DNA from: Janthinobacterium sp. GW456P | Lineage (GTDB): Bacteria > Pseudomonadota > Gammaproteobacteria > Burkholderiales > Burkholderiaceae_D | DNA: 64,000 nucleotides | Assembly (NCBI RefSeq): GCF_002127655.1 | Contig: NZ_NEHB01000018.1 | Location: 1 to 64,000 of the forward strand | Direction of reading: 5' to 3' | In this document: positions 8,405 through 16,650 of the stretch, one piece after another | How positions within the stretch are numbered: the stretch's first letter is position 1 | Layout of the letters: each line of letters starts with the position of its first letter | Notes under the pieces: generated by a model | What the model was told of the DNA's origin: nothing | The model's database searches: none | What the model saw: the letters and a program-made list of their open reading frames with translations, nothing else | Position numbers and translations under genes: made by a program

Positions 8405-9829
8405 ATGCAAACAGTATTGACGAAAATCGCGCTGGCCGCTTCCCTCGCCGTGGCGCTGTCCGCCTGCGGCACCGTGGGCCAGGATTTCACCGCCCCGGCA
8501 AACGTGGCCGGCAGCGACACCTTCCGCCACGGCGCGGCCGCCGCGGATGCCGCGCAGTTGCCCAAAGAGTGGTGGAGCATCTACGGCGACGCCACGTTGA
8601 ACCGCCTGGAGCAAAGCGCGCTGCAGGACAATCCCGGCGTGAAGGCGGCGGGCGAGCGCCTGCTGCAGGCGCTGGCGCAAAGCGGCACGGCGCGCGCCAA
8701 CCAGGGCCCGAGCGTGAACGTCAGCACGGGCATCTCGAACTCGCGCACCTCGGCCAACACCTCGCAAGGTCTGGCCCTGGGCAACCGCTCGATCAGCGGC
8801 AATAACTTCTCCGTGGGCGGCTCGCTGTCGTATGAAGTCGACTTGCTGGGCCGTGTAAAACGCATGGTCGAAGCGGCCGATTCGCAAGCCTTGGCGGCGC
8901 AGGCCGACCGCGACGGCGTGCTGCTGATGCTGTCGTCGCAAGTGGCCAGCAATTACTGGCAGCTGCGCGGCCTGGACGCGGAAATGGCCATCCTGAATGG
9001 CGCGCTCGACACGCGCCGCGAGTCGGCGCAGCTGGTCGAGGCGCGCTTCAATGCGGGCCTGACGAATGAGCTGGACCTGGCGCGCGCGAAAGTCGAACTG
9101 TCGAACGCGCAGGCCGACCTGCATGAAGTCAAGCGCCAGCGCAATCAGCTGGAAAACAGCCTGGCCACCCTGACGGGCAAGCCGCCGTCGGCGTTGCAAT
9201 TGCCGGTGGCCGCCGATCCGTCCATCTTGCCGCTGCCGCCCGCCATTCCCGTCGGTTTGCCCGCCAGCCTGCTGGCGCACCGTCCGGACCTCGTGTCCAG
9301 CGTGGCGGGCCTGCGCGCGGCGAACGCGCAAGTGGGCGTGGCCGAAGGCGCGTTCTATCCGTCGCTGCAATTGACGGGCAATTTCGGCTACGCTTCGGAA
9401 AAACTGCGCGACCTGGCGCAGGGCGGTTCGCGCCAGTTCAGCTTTGGCCCGCTGGCCCTGTCCCTGCCGATCTTCGACGGCGGCCGCAATCAGGCGAATC
9501 TGGACCTGTCCAAGGCGCGCTATGCGGAAGCCGTGGCGAACCATGAAACGAAGCTGCTGACGGCCTTGCGCGAAGTGGAAGATGCGCTGTCCGACGTGGA
9601 GCAGCGCCAGTTGCAGGGCGACGCGCAAGCCCAGTCGCAGGCAGCGGCGGCGCGCGCCTACCTGGTGGCGCGCACGCGCTACGAGCGCGGCATCTCGACC
9701 TACCTGGACGTCACCGATGCGCAGCGCAGTTCGCTGGCAGCGGACCGCGCCGCCGCGCAGATCAAGACCCAGCGCCTGCTGGCGACGGTCGCCGTGGCCC
9801 GCTCGCTGGGCGCTGGCTGGCAGCATTGA
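8405..9829 (+). CDS. Outer-membrane efflux lipoprotein (OprM/NodT family)
   Basis: 474 aa. The ATG at 8405 is preceded by AAGGT and opens a lipoprotein signal, MQTVLTKIALAASLAVALSAC, whose lipobox cysteine is C21. The body holds two repeated TolC-type segments; each half contains a long coiled-coil stretch (such as LVEARFNAGLTNELDLARAK). The family forms a trimeric outer-membrane tunnel. Third gene of the operon, 41 nt after the pump; the dispersed repeat at 9848 lies downstream. Confidence 0.95.
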   Translation: MQTVLTKIALAASLAVALSACGTVGQDFTAPANVAGSDTFRHGAAAADAAQLPKEWWSIYGDATLNRLEQSALQDNPGVKAAGERLLQALAQSGTARANQGPSVNVSTGISNSRTSANTSQGLALGNRSISGNNFSVGGSLSYEVDLLGRVKRMVEAADSQALAAQADRDGVLLMLSSQVASNYWQLRGLDAEMAILNGALDTRRESAQLVEARFNAGLTNELDLARAKVELSNAQADLHEVKRQRNQLENSLATLTGKPPSALQLPVAADPSILPLPPAIPVGLPASLLAHRPDLVSSVAGLRAANAQVGVAEGAFYPSLQLTGNFGYASEKLRDLAQGGSRQFSFGPLALSLPIFDGGRNQANLDLSKARYAEAVANHETKLLTALREVEDALSDVEQRQLQGDAQAQSQAAAARAYLVARTRYERGISTYLDVTDAQRSSLAADRAAAQIKTQRLLATVAVARSLGAGWQH

Positions 9830-9847
9830 GGGACACCAGATAAAACC

Positions 9848-9956
9848 TACTGCGCGTCGCGCTTTGCGGCCGGCGATGCTCACCGGCTCGGCGCCCCCGT
9901 ACTAAAGTACGGTTGCGCTTCTCGGCCACAAATCGCTGCCGCTCGCTACGGTTTTC
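9848..9956 (-). repeat. Dispersed repeat, copy A
   Basis: On the minus strand this matches the plus-strand sequence at 23885-23988. Shared blocks are the 16-bp near-palindrome CCGTACTNNAGTACGG, GGCCGAGAAGCGCAAC, GAGCATCGC and GACGCGCAG. Copy A has an extra ~11 bases between two of the blocks. It lies between the convergent outer-membrane factor and LysR genes, suggesting a non-coding extragenic repeat. Confidence 0.8.
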
Positions 9957-10009
9957 TCTGGTGTCGCAAGGTCAACCATGAGCAACAAATGACAAGGCTA
10001 TCCAACTAG

Positions 10010-10927
10010 TTACGTGAGCGTGGCCGGTGGCGGTGTCGCCGCCGGCCCGTAGCGTTCCAGCAGAAAATCGATGAAGGTCGTCAGCTTCGGCGTGGGCTGG
10101 CGGTCGCGCGCATACACGAGGTGCATGGGGCGCGGCGCCGGCACGTAGCCGTCCAGCAGCGGCACCAGCCTGCCGGCGGCGATATCGCCGGCCATCAGGA
10201 TCTCCGCCTGCATGACGATACCGAAGCCGTGCAGGGCCGCCACGCGCAGCGCCTGGCCATTGTTCGAGCGGAAGCGGCTCTCGCGCACGGGACTGCCATC
10301 GTCGTCGCCGCTCCTGGCCAGGCGCCAGCGCACGTGGCGCGTCCATTGCATGAAGTCCAGGCATTCGTGGCGCGCCAGGTCGGCCGGCGTGCGCGGCGTG
10401 CCGTGTCTGGCCAGGTAGGCGGGCGCGGCGCAGATCACCATGGCATACGGCCGCAGCACGCGCGCCACCATGCCCGAATCTTCCAGCTTGCCGATGCGGA
10501 TGGCCGCGTCGAATCCTTCCTCCACCAGGTCCACCGTCCTGTCGTTCAGGTTCAGTTCCAGGCTCACTTCCGGATACGCATCGAGGTAGTCGGCCATCAG
10601 CGGCGCGATGCACTCGCTGCCAAACGACACGGGCGCCGTGATTTTCAGCTTGCCGCGCGGCGCCGCGCGCATGGCTTCCGCGCCCCGTTCCGCCGCATGG
10701 ATGCTGGCCAGGATCTGGCGGCACTGTTCCGCATACTGCTGGCCGATTTCCGTCAGGCTTTGCCGCCGCGTGGTGCGCGCCAGCAGCCGCGCACCCAGCC
10801 GCTCTTCCAGGTATTTGATGTGCTTGCCCACCATCACGGGCGAAATCTGGAACGCCTCGGCGGCGGCCGTGAAACTGCCCGCATCGACGACGGCGACAAA
10901 AATCTCCATGCTGCGCAATTTATCCAT
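10010..10927 (-). CDS. LysR-family transcriptional regulator
   Basis: 305 aa. N-terminal winged helix (residues 1-60): MDKLRSMEIFVAVVDAGSF, then the recognition helix around ISPVMVGKHIKYLEERLGA. A periplasmic-binding-like effector domain fills the rest. It belongs to the branch that often regulates a divergent oxidoreductase. Here it is divergent from the SDR at 11040 with a 112-bp gap, so it probably controls that gene. Confidence 0.93.
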   Translation of the reverse strand: MDKLRSMEIFVAVVDAGSFTAAAEAFQISPVMVGKHIKYLEERLGARLLARTTRRQSLTEIGQQYAEQCRQILASIHAAERGAEAMRAAPRGKLKITAPVSFGSECIAPLMADYLDAYPEVSLELNLNDRTVDLVEEGFDAAIRIGKLEDSGMVARVLRPYAMVICAAPAYLARHGTPRTPADLARHECLDFMQWTRHVRWRLARSGDDDGSPVRESRFRSNNGQALRVAALHGFGIVMQAEILMAGDIAAGRLVPLLDGYVPAPRPMHLVYARDRQPTPKLTTFIDFLLERYGPAATPPPATLT

Positions 10928-11039
10928 GGCATCCTGATTGCAAACTGTGGGTTGGTAATCTTGTAAATTCTAGCGTATTTATTCCTTTTTGTAAGCGGCG
11001 CATACTGGCTCCATCGTTCAACCCACACAAGGAAGCAAC

Positions 11040-11639
11040 ATGAAAATCGTCATCATCGGCGCCAGCGGCACCATCGGCACGGCCGTCGCCGCTCAACTGG
11101 CGCAACGCCATGAAATCATCGAAGTGGGCAGCCGCAGCGGTACGCACCAGGCCGACATGGGCGACATCGCACAAGTGCGCGCCCTGTTCAAGCGCATCGG
11201 CAAGGTCGACGCCGTCGTCGTCACGGCAGGCAAGCTGCATTTCGGCCCCCTGGCTGAATTTACGCCCGAGCAATTCCGCCTGGGCCTGGACAGCAAGCTG
11301 ATGGGCCAGGTCAATGTGGCGCTGGTGGCGCAGGAATACCTGAACGACGGCGGCTCAATTACCTTGACCAGCGGCATCGTGGCCGAGCAGCCTATCCGCT
11401 TCGGCACGGCCGCCAGCATGACGAATGCCGCCGTGGAAGGCTTCGTGCGCGGCGCCGCCATTGAATTGCAGCGCGGCGTGCGCATCAATGTCGTCAGCCC
11501 GACGGTGCTGGCCGAATCGCTGGAGTCCTACGGCCCCTTCTTTTACGGCTTCGAGCCGGCCGCCGCCAGCCGCGTCGCCCTGGCCTACAGCCGCAGCGTG
11601 GAAGGGGCGCAGACGGGGCAGGTGTACAAGGTCTGGTAG
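11040..11639 (+). CDS. Short-chain dehydrogenase-like protein without YxxxK
   Basis: 199 aa. The N-terminal Rossmann motif is complete (IIGASGTIGTAV, residues 5-16). The usual Tyr-x-x-x-Lys pair is missing: the region reads ASMTNAAVEGF, with Ala and Asn where Tyr and Lys are expected, while the upstream LTSG serine is kept. I recall similar ~200-aa SDR proteins with this change, so it is probably a subfamily trait rather than a mutation. NAD(P) binding is likely; catalysis is uncertain. Divergent from a LysR regulator. Confidence 0.88.
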   Translation: MKIVIIGASGTIGTAVAAQLAQRHEIIEVGSRSGTHQADMGDIAQVRALFKRIGKVDAVVVTAGKLHFGPLAEFTPEQFRLGLDSKLMGQVNVALVAQEYLNDGGSITLTSGIVAEQPIRFGTAASMTNAAVEGFVRGAAIELQRGVRINVVSPTVLAESLESYGPFFYGFEPAAASRVALAYSRSVEGAQTGQVYKVW

Positions 11640-11749
11640 GCCCGCTTGCCATGCCATGGGGGCAGGTGGGACAATCGCAGGCTGAACAAGAAAGCGCTGG
11701 CGTGCCATCCGCGCCAGCCGCTCCTGAGAAAAATCCAACCGAGACTTCC

Positions 11750-13471
11750 ATGAAAAAATTCCTGATTCCCCTGCTGATGGCCGCCGCCGTCGGCAGCGCC
11801 TGCGCCGCAACGCCAGCCACCCCGGCCAGCGCGCAACAACTGACGGCCATGAGCGCCCGCTATGCGCCCGTCGCGCTGACGGCCGACGTCACCCACCTGT
11901 CCGCAGGCGACCGCCAGGCCATCGCCAAGCTGGTCGAGGCGGCCAAGCTGGTCGACGTGCTGCAGCTGCGCCAGCGCTGGTCCGGCAATGAAGCGTTGTG
12001 GACCGCCCTGAAGAAGGACAAATCCGCGCTGGGCCAGGCGCGCCTGAATTATTTCTGGATCAACAAGGGACCGTGGTCGGTGCTCGATGCGCACGCCTCG
12101 TTCATGCCGGCCAGCTACGCCGGTATCGCCATTCCCGCGCACAAGCCGGAAGCGGGCAATTTCTATCCGCAGGGCGCCACCAAGGCCAGCCTGGAAACGT
12201 GGATGAACGGCTTGCCGGCGGACGACAAGCAGCAGGCGCAATGGTTCTTCACGACCATCCGCGCGGGCAAGGATGGCAAATACCAGACCGTCAAATATTC
12301 GGACGAATACAAGGTGGAGCTGAAACAGCTGGCCAAATTGCTCGACGAAGCGGCGGCCGCCACGGACAACGCATCGCTGAAGAAATTCCTCACCTTGCGC
12401 GCCAAGGCTTTCCTCGACAACGACTATTTACCGTCCGACTTCGCCTGGATGGACCTCGACTCGCCCGTCGACATCACCATCGGCCCGTATGAAACGTATA
12501 ACGACGAACTGTTCGGCTACAAGGCCGCGTTCGAGGCGTACGTGAACATCCGCGACCAGGCGGAAACGCAAAAGCTCAATTTCTTCGCCAAGCACATGCA
12601 GGAACTGGAAGACAACCTGCCGCTCGATGCCCGCTACCGCAACCTGAAAGTGGGCGCGCTGGCGCCGATGGTGGTGGTCAACCAGGTGTATGGCGCCGGC
12701 GACGGCAACATGGCCGTGCAGACGGCCGCCTACAACTTGCCCAATGACGAACGCATCATCAGCGCGCGCGGCTCCAAGCGCGTGATGCTGAAGAACGTGC
12801 AGGAAGCCAAGTTCAAGGCCACCCTGACGCCGATCTCGAAACTGGTACTGACGCCCGAGGCGCAACAGGATGTCGATTTCAATTCCTTCTTTACGCACAT
12901 CCTCGCGCATGAAATCATGCACGGCCTGGGTCCGCACGCGACCGTGGTCGATGGTAAGCCATCGACGCCGCGCCAGGACTTGAAGGAAGCGTATTCCACC
13001 ATCGAGGAAGCCAAGGCCGACATCACGGGCCTGTTCGCGCTGCGCTACATGATGGACAAGGGCCAGCTCAACGATACCTTGGGCCAGGGCGAGGCGGCCG
13101 AGCGCAAGCTGTACAACACTTTCCTGGCATCGGGTTTCCGCACCCTGCATTTCGGCCTGACGGATTCGCATGCGCGCGGCATGGCCATCCAGATGAATTA
13201 CATCCTCGACAAAGGCGGTTTCGTCTCGCTGGGCGACGGCAAATTCGGCGTCGACTTTGCGAAGATCAAACAGGCCGTGATCGACCTGGACCGTGAATTC
13301 CTGACCATCGAGGCGACGGGCGACTATGCGCGCGCGCAAGCGATAATGACGAAGTACGTGGTGATCCGCCCTGAGGTACAGGTGGCGCTCGACAAGATGA
13401 AGGCCGTGCCCAACGATATCCGCCCGGAATTCGTCACGGCCCGCGCACTGGATCAATCGGCGAAGAAATAA
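11750..13471 (+). CDS. Secreted M49-like zinc metallopeptidase (dipeptidyl-peptidase III-related)
   Basis: 573 aa. The ATG at 11750 opens a signal peptide ending at SACA-ATP (about residue 22). The zinc site is HEIMHG (H387, E388, H391), with a second motif EEAKAD (E419-D424) supplying the third ligand, as in dipeptidyl-peptidase III and its relatives. The family removes dipeptides from peptide N-termini, but substrate range here is unknown. Strong terminator at 13502. The next gene is another, unrelated secreted zincin. Confidence 0.88.
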   Translation: MKKFLIPLLMAAAVGSACAATPATPASAQQLTAMSARYAPVALTADVTHLSAGDRQAIAKLVEAAKLVDVLQLRQRWSGNEALWTALKKDKSALGQARLNYFWINKGPWSVLDAHASFMPASYAGIAIPAHKPEAGNFYPQGATKASLETWMNGLPADDKQQAQWFFTTIRAGKDGKYQTVKYSDEYKVELKQLAKLLDEAAAATDNASLKKFLTLRAKAFLDNDYLPSDFAWMDLDSPVDITIGPYETYNDELFGYKAAFEAYVNIRDQAETQKLNFFAKHMQELEDNLPLDARYRNLKVGALAPMVVVNQVYGAGDGNMAVQTAAYNLPNDERIISARGSKRVMLKNVQEAKFKATLTPISKLVLTPEAQQDVDFNSFFTHILAHEIMHGLGPHATVVDGKPSTPRQDLKEAYSTIEEAKADITGLFALRYMMDKGQLNDTLGQGEAAERKLYNTFLASGFRTLHFGLTDSHARGMAIQMNYILDKGGFVSLGDGKFGVDFAKIKQAVIDLDREFLTIEATGDYARAQAIMTKYVVIRPEVQVALDKMKAVPNDIRPEFVTARALDQSAKK

Positions 13472-13501
13472 ACCTGGCTTGATCGTTATCAGTCTGGAAA
13501 G

Positions 13502-13528
13502 CCGGCGCATCCGCGCCGGTTTTTTTTT
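13502..13528 (+). terminator. Intrinsic terminator
   Basis: CCGGCGC (13502-13508), loop ATCC, GCGCCGG (13513-13519), then nine T. It ends the M49-like peptidase transcript. Confidence 0.93.
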
Positions 13529-13624
13529 CGTCTTTATTTGCGAAAAGTTGCCAGTTTTTCCTTGTGGAAATATTTTCACCGCTTACTCTGCAGTGGTAAA
13601 TCCTCCTTGCTTCCCGCCGATCCC

Positions 13625-14305
13625 ATGCTGAAACCGATCTTGTTGATGAGCTTGCTCATCGCTTTATTTTCTTTGCCTGCAGTGGCCGCCGCCCAGCTCA
13701 CCGAACTGGAAATCCATTGGCTGCAGGCGGGAAAACCCGTCATCGATTATGCGCGCACGCAGGGCTTGCCCATCGATATCATCGTGCAGCCCCAGGATGC
13801 GCCCGGCGCGGTGCCACTGGCGCTGGGCTATGCAGCAGGGCGCTGCAAGCTGGTGCTGTCCTTGCGCGGCAATGCGCAGGCGGAGGGCGTCTTGCAAGAT
13901 GTACGGCCCGCGCGCCACGCCCTGATGATCGAAGCGATGACGGCGCATGAAATCGGCCATTGCCGGCGCTATGCGCAGGGCGACTGGCACGTCTTGCCGC
14001 GCGGCTTTGTCGAGCCATCGAGCCTGCAGCCGGGCAAGCTGACACCGCTGGCGCAGGAGCTGCGCGAGACGCGCCGCGAAGAAGGGTACGCGGACCTGGT
14101 GGCCCTGGCCTGGATGCATGGACGCCACCCCGGGCAGTACAGGGAGGTGTTGGCCTGGATGCGCGGCGTGCGCGCCGCAGGCGGTTCGCACGCCACGCAA
14201 GGCTGGCTCGCGCTGGCCGATGGCGCAGGTGTGTTTGATGAGTCCGCTTCGCCATTTGTACAGGCGCAAGTATTGTGGCGGAAGGGCTTGAGCGGCGACA
14301 AATGA
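13625..14305 (+). CDS. Small secreted zincin with HEIGH motif
   Basis: 226 aa from the ATG at 13625, which opens a clear signal peptide (MLKPILLMSLLIALFSLPAVAAA). The frame is open further upstream, but that segment begins close to the terminator and lacks a signal. HEIGH at residues 108-112 supplies two zinc ligands and a catalytic Glu; EEGYAD at 152-157 probably supplies the third ligand. I do not recognise the family by name. It is likely an extracytoplasmic metalloprotease. There are two Cys (in GRCKL and GHCRR) that might pair. Confidence 0.75.
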   Translation: MLKPILLMSLLIALFSLPAVAAAQLTELEIHWLQAGKPVIDYARTQGLPIDIIVQPQDAPGAVPLALGYAAGRCKLVLSLRGNAQAEGVLQDVRPARHALMIEAMTAHEIGHCRRYAQGDWHVLPRGFVEPSSLQPGKLTPLAQELRETRREEGYADLVALAWMHGRHPGQYREVLAWMRGVRAAGGSHATQGWLALADGAGVFDESASPFVQAQVLWRKGLSGDK

Positions 14306-14410
14306 TGCTGCATTTTTAAGATGAATGGCTTGTCAGCGTGTGCTGTCGCACGGAGCTTTGCGTCCGACAGGGGTCTAATCTGGGCATCAACTAACCAGAG
14401 AGGAACCATC

Positions 14411-15142
14411 ATGAACAAAATGATCGCACTCATGCTGGCCGCCAGTGCCAGCGCCCTGCTTGCCGCCGCGCCCGCGTATGCGCAGGATGCCTCGTACAAG
14501 AGTTTGACGGACAAGGCATCGGCAGACTACAAACAGGCCAAGGCCGCCTGCGACAGCCACAGCGGCAATGCGAAAAAAGTCTGCGTGGAAGAGGCCAGGG
14601 TGGCGCGTGCCAAGGCCGATTCGGACGCCGTGGCGGAATATCGCAACACGCCGCGCGAGCTGACCAAGGCCCGCAAGGATGTCGCCAATGCCGAGTATGA
14701 CCTGGCCAAGGCCAAGTGCGGCGACCGCACGGGCGCCGACAAAACCACGTGCATGAACGATGCCAAGGCGGCGAAAACGGCCGCGCTGGCCGACGCCAAT
14801 ACGGGCGCCAAAGCCGGCACCAACGTGGCGCAGAATCCGCCCGCCACCACGAAGGAGAATTGCGACGCCATGGATGCGCCGGCCAAGGCCGCCTGCGTGA
14901 CGCGCAACGCGGCCGGCAGCACCAAGACGGCCGTGGCCGACTCCGTCATCACTACCAAGATCAAGGCGGATCTCGTCAAGGACAATGACTTGAAAGCGCT
15001 CGACGTGCACGTGGAAACGGTGAATGGCGTCGTCATGCTCAGCGGCTTCGTGCCTTCCCAGGCGCAAGTGAAAAAAGCCGCCGACCTGGCCCGTGGCGTG
15101 GAAGGCGTGACGGATGTGAAGAATGGCTTGAAGGTGAAGTAA
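14411..15142 (+). CDS. Exported BON-domain protein with three Cys-X10-Cys repeats
   Basis: 243 aa. Signal peptide MNKMIALMLAASASALLAAAPAYA. The mature N-terminal half is Ala/Lys/Asp-rich and helical and contains three spaced units in which two Cys are separated by exactly ten residues (C47/C58, C103/C114, C151/C162). The C-terminal BON domain (about 178-243; VHVETVNGVVMLSGFV) resembles OsmY-type domains thought to bind membranes. It is preceded by AGAGAGGAACC, a good ribosome binding site. Probably periplasmic, with a possible envelope-stress role by analogy to OsmY. Ends at a strong terminator. Confidence 0.88.
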   Translation: MNKMIALMLAASASALLAAAPAYAQDASYKSLTDKASADYKQAKAACDSHSGNAKKVCVEEARVARAKADSDAVAEYRNTPRELTKARKDVANAEYDLAKAKCGDRTGADKTTCMNDAKAAKTAALADANTGAKAGTNVAQNPPATTKENCDAMDAPAKAACVTRNAAGSTKTAVADSVITTKIKADLVKDNDLKALDVHVETVNGVVMLSGFVPSQAQVKKAADLARGVEGVTDVKNGLKVK

Positions 15143-15171
15143 GCCACATTCTGCGCAGCGTTAAAGTCAGG

Positions 15172-15208
15172 ACTGGAGCGGCACGCAGCAGTGCCGCTCC
15201 AGTTTTTT
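15172..15208 (+). terminator. Strong intrinsic terminator
   Basis: A perfect 13-bp stem, ACTGGAGCGGCAC (15172-15184) with GTGCCGCTCCAGT (15191-15203), followed by six T. Confidence 0.95.
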
Positions 15209-15234
15209 GATTGTATAAATTACGATCATAATAT
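15207..15234 (+). promoter_or_regulatory. Promoter of the MFS gene
   Basis: -35 TTGATT (15207-15212), 16-bp spacer, -10 TAATAT (15229-15234). The predicted start near 15241 places the left arm of the leader hairpin at the 5' end of the mRNA. Confidence 0.6.
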
Positions 15235-15236
15235 AA

Positions 15237-15288
15237 CATGAGAAAAATCCCGCCGGCTGGTAGTGGCCGGCATCCGTTTTTTCTCATG
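15237..15288 (+). promoter_or_regulatory. Large hairpin in the leader of the MFS gene
   Basis: Outer arms CATGAGAAAAA (15237-15247) and TTTTTCTCATG (15278-15288) are exact complements. Inside them GCCGGC (15252-15257) pairs with GCCGGC (15266-15271). The right arm contains a six-T run and abuts the ribosome binding site GAGGA and the ATG at 15297. It could act as an attenuator/terminator or control translation; both are inference. Confidence 0.65.
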
Positions 15289-15296
15289 AGGACAGC

Positions 15297-16589
15297 ATGC
15301 TTTCTCTTCCCTTTTCGCAATGGCTGGAGCGGCGCGGCATCCACTTTGCCTGGGTCATCGTCGCCATTACTTTCCTCACGGCACTGACGTCGTCGGCCGC
15401 GCTGGGCTTGCCGGGCGCGCTGATGCAGCCGCTAAGCCGCGAATTCGGCTGGGATGCCGAGCAGATTTCCTCGGCCCTGGCCGTGCGCTTCGTGCTGTTC
15501 GGTTTGATGGGGCCGTTTGCCGCCATCCTGATGGAGCGCTTCGGCTTGCGCAATATCATTTGCGTGGCCCTGGGCCTGATCGCCACCGGCATGCTGCTGG
15601 CCACGCGCATGACGCAGTTCTGGCACCTGGTGGCCCTGTGGGGCATCCTGCTGGGGCTGGGCTCGGGCATGACGGCGCTGGTCTTGAGCGCCGTGGTGGC
15701 CAACCGCTGGTTCGAGACGCACCGGGGCCTGGTGGTGGGCGTGCTGACGGCCAGCTCGGCCACGGGGCAGCTGCTGTTCCTGCCCGCGGGCGCCTGGCTG
15801 ATCGAGCACTACGGCTGGCGCGCGGCCGTCATGCCCGTGTTTGCCGCTAGTGCCATCGTCGCCGTGCTGGCCTTCCTGTGCATGCGCAACCGTCCGCAGG
15901 ACGTGGCCTTGCGTCCCTACGGCGCCGATCCGGCCGCGCCCCTGACGGCGCCAGTGGCCGCGAAAATGACATTTGCCACGCCGTTCCTGATACTGCGCAG
16001 CGTGGCGGCAAACCGCACCTTCTGGATACTCTTCGGCACCTTTTTCATCTGTGGCCTCAGCACCAACGGCCTGATCCAGACGCACTTCATTTCCCTGTGC
16101 GGCGACTCGGGCCTGTCCGCCGTGCCGGCCGCTTCCGTGCTGGCCATGATGGGCGCGTTCGACCTGTTCGGCACGATCTTGTCCGGCTGGCTGTCGGACC
16201 GCTATGACAACCGCAAACTGCTGTTCTGGTACTACGGCTTGCGGGGGCTGTCGCTGTTCTGGCTGCCGTATTCGGAATTCACCCTGTACGGCCTGTCGCT
16301 GTTCGCCATGTTCTATGGCCTCGACTGGATCGCCACCGTGCCGCCGACCGTGAAACTGGTGGGCGCCACGTTCGGCCGGGAGCGGGCGGGCATGGTGTTC
16401 GGCTGGATCTTCGCGGGCCACCAGCTGGGCGCCGCCGTGGCCGCGTATGGCGCGGGCCGCATCCGCACCCTGATGCTGACCTACAACCCGGCCCTGTTCG
16501 CGGCCGGCGCCGCCTGCCTCGTCGCCGCGCTGATGGTGCTGGCGATCGCCCGCCAGAAGGCGGCCGTGGCCGCTGTCCAGCCGGCATGA
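15297..16589 (+). CDS. MFS transporter
   Basis: 430 aa, about 12 hydrophobic segments. The loop 2-3 motif is FGLMGPFAAILMERFGLRN (around residues 66-84) and a related motif lies in the second half (SGWLSDRYDNRKL). It resembles MFS members annotated as monocarboxylate/oxalate-type or generic permeases; the substrate is not recognisable. The start follows GAGGACAGC. No operon partner: a terminator lies on each side, and the S9 peptidase gene is convergent. Confidence 0.9.
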   Translation: MLSLPFSQWLERRGIHFAWVIVAITFLTALTSSAALGLPGALMQPLSREFGWDAEQISSALAVRFVLFGLMGPFAAILMERFGLRNIICVALGLIATGMLLATRMTQFWHLVALWGILLGLGSGMTALVLSAVVANRWFETHRGLVVGVLTASSATGQLLFLPAGAWLIEHYGWRAAVMPVFAASAIVAVLAFLCMRNRPQDVALRPYGADPAAPLTAPVAAKMTFATPFLILRSVAANRTFWILFGTFFICGLSTNGLIQTHFISLCGDSGLSAVPAASVLAMMGAFDLFGTILSGWLSDRYDNRKLLFWYYGLRGLSLFWLPYSEFTLYGLSLFAMFYGLDWIATVPPTVKLVGATFGRERAGMVFGWIFAGHQLGAAVAAYGAGRIRTLMLTYNPALFAAGAACLVAALMVLAIARQKAAVAAVQPA

Positions 16590-16628
16590 AAAAAGCCAGG
16601 CCCGCTTATGCGGAGCCCGGCTTTTCAT
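16589..16628. terminator. Bidirectional terminator between convergent genes
   Basis: Imperfect stem AAAAGCC...GGCTTTT (16591-16597 with 16619-16625), with inner CCGC/GCGG closing a TTAT loop. A and T flanks on both sides serve both strands. Confidence 0.75.
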
Positions 16629-16650
16629 TTTTTCAAGCACGTTTCAGGAT

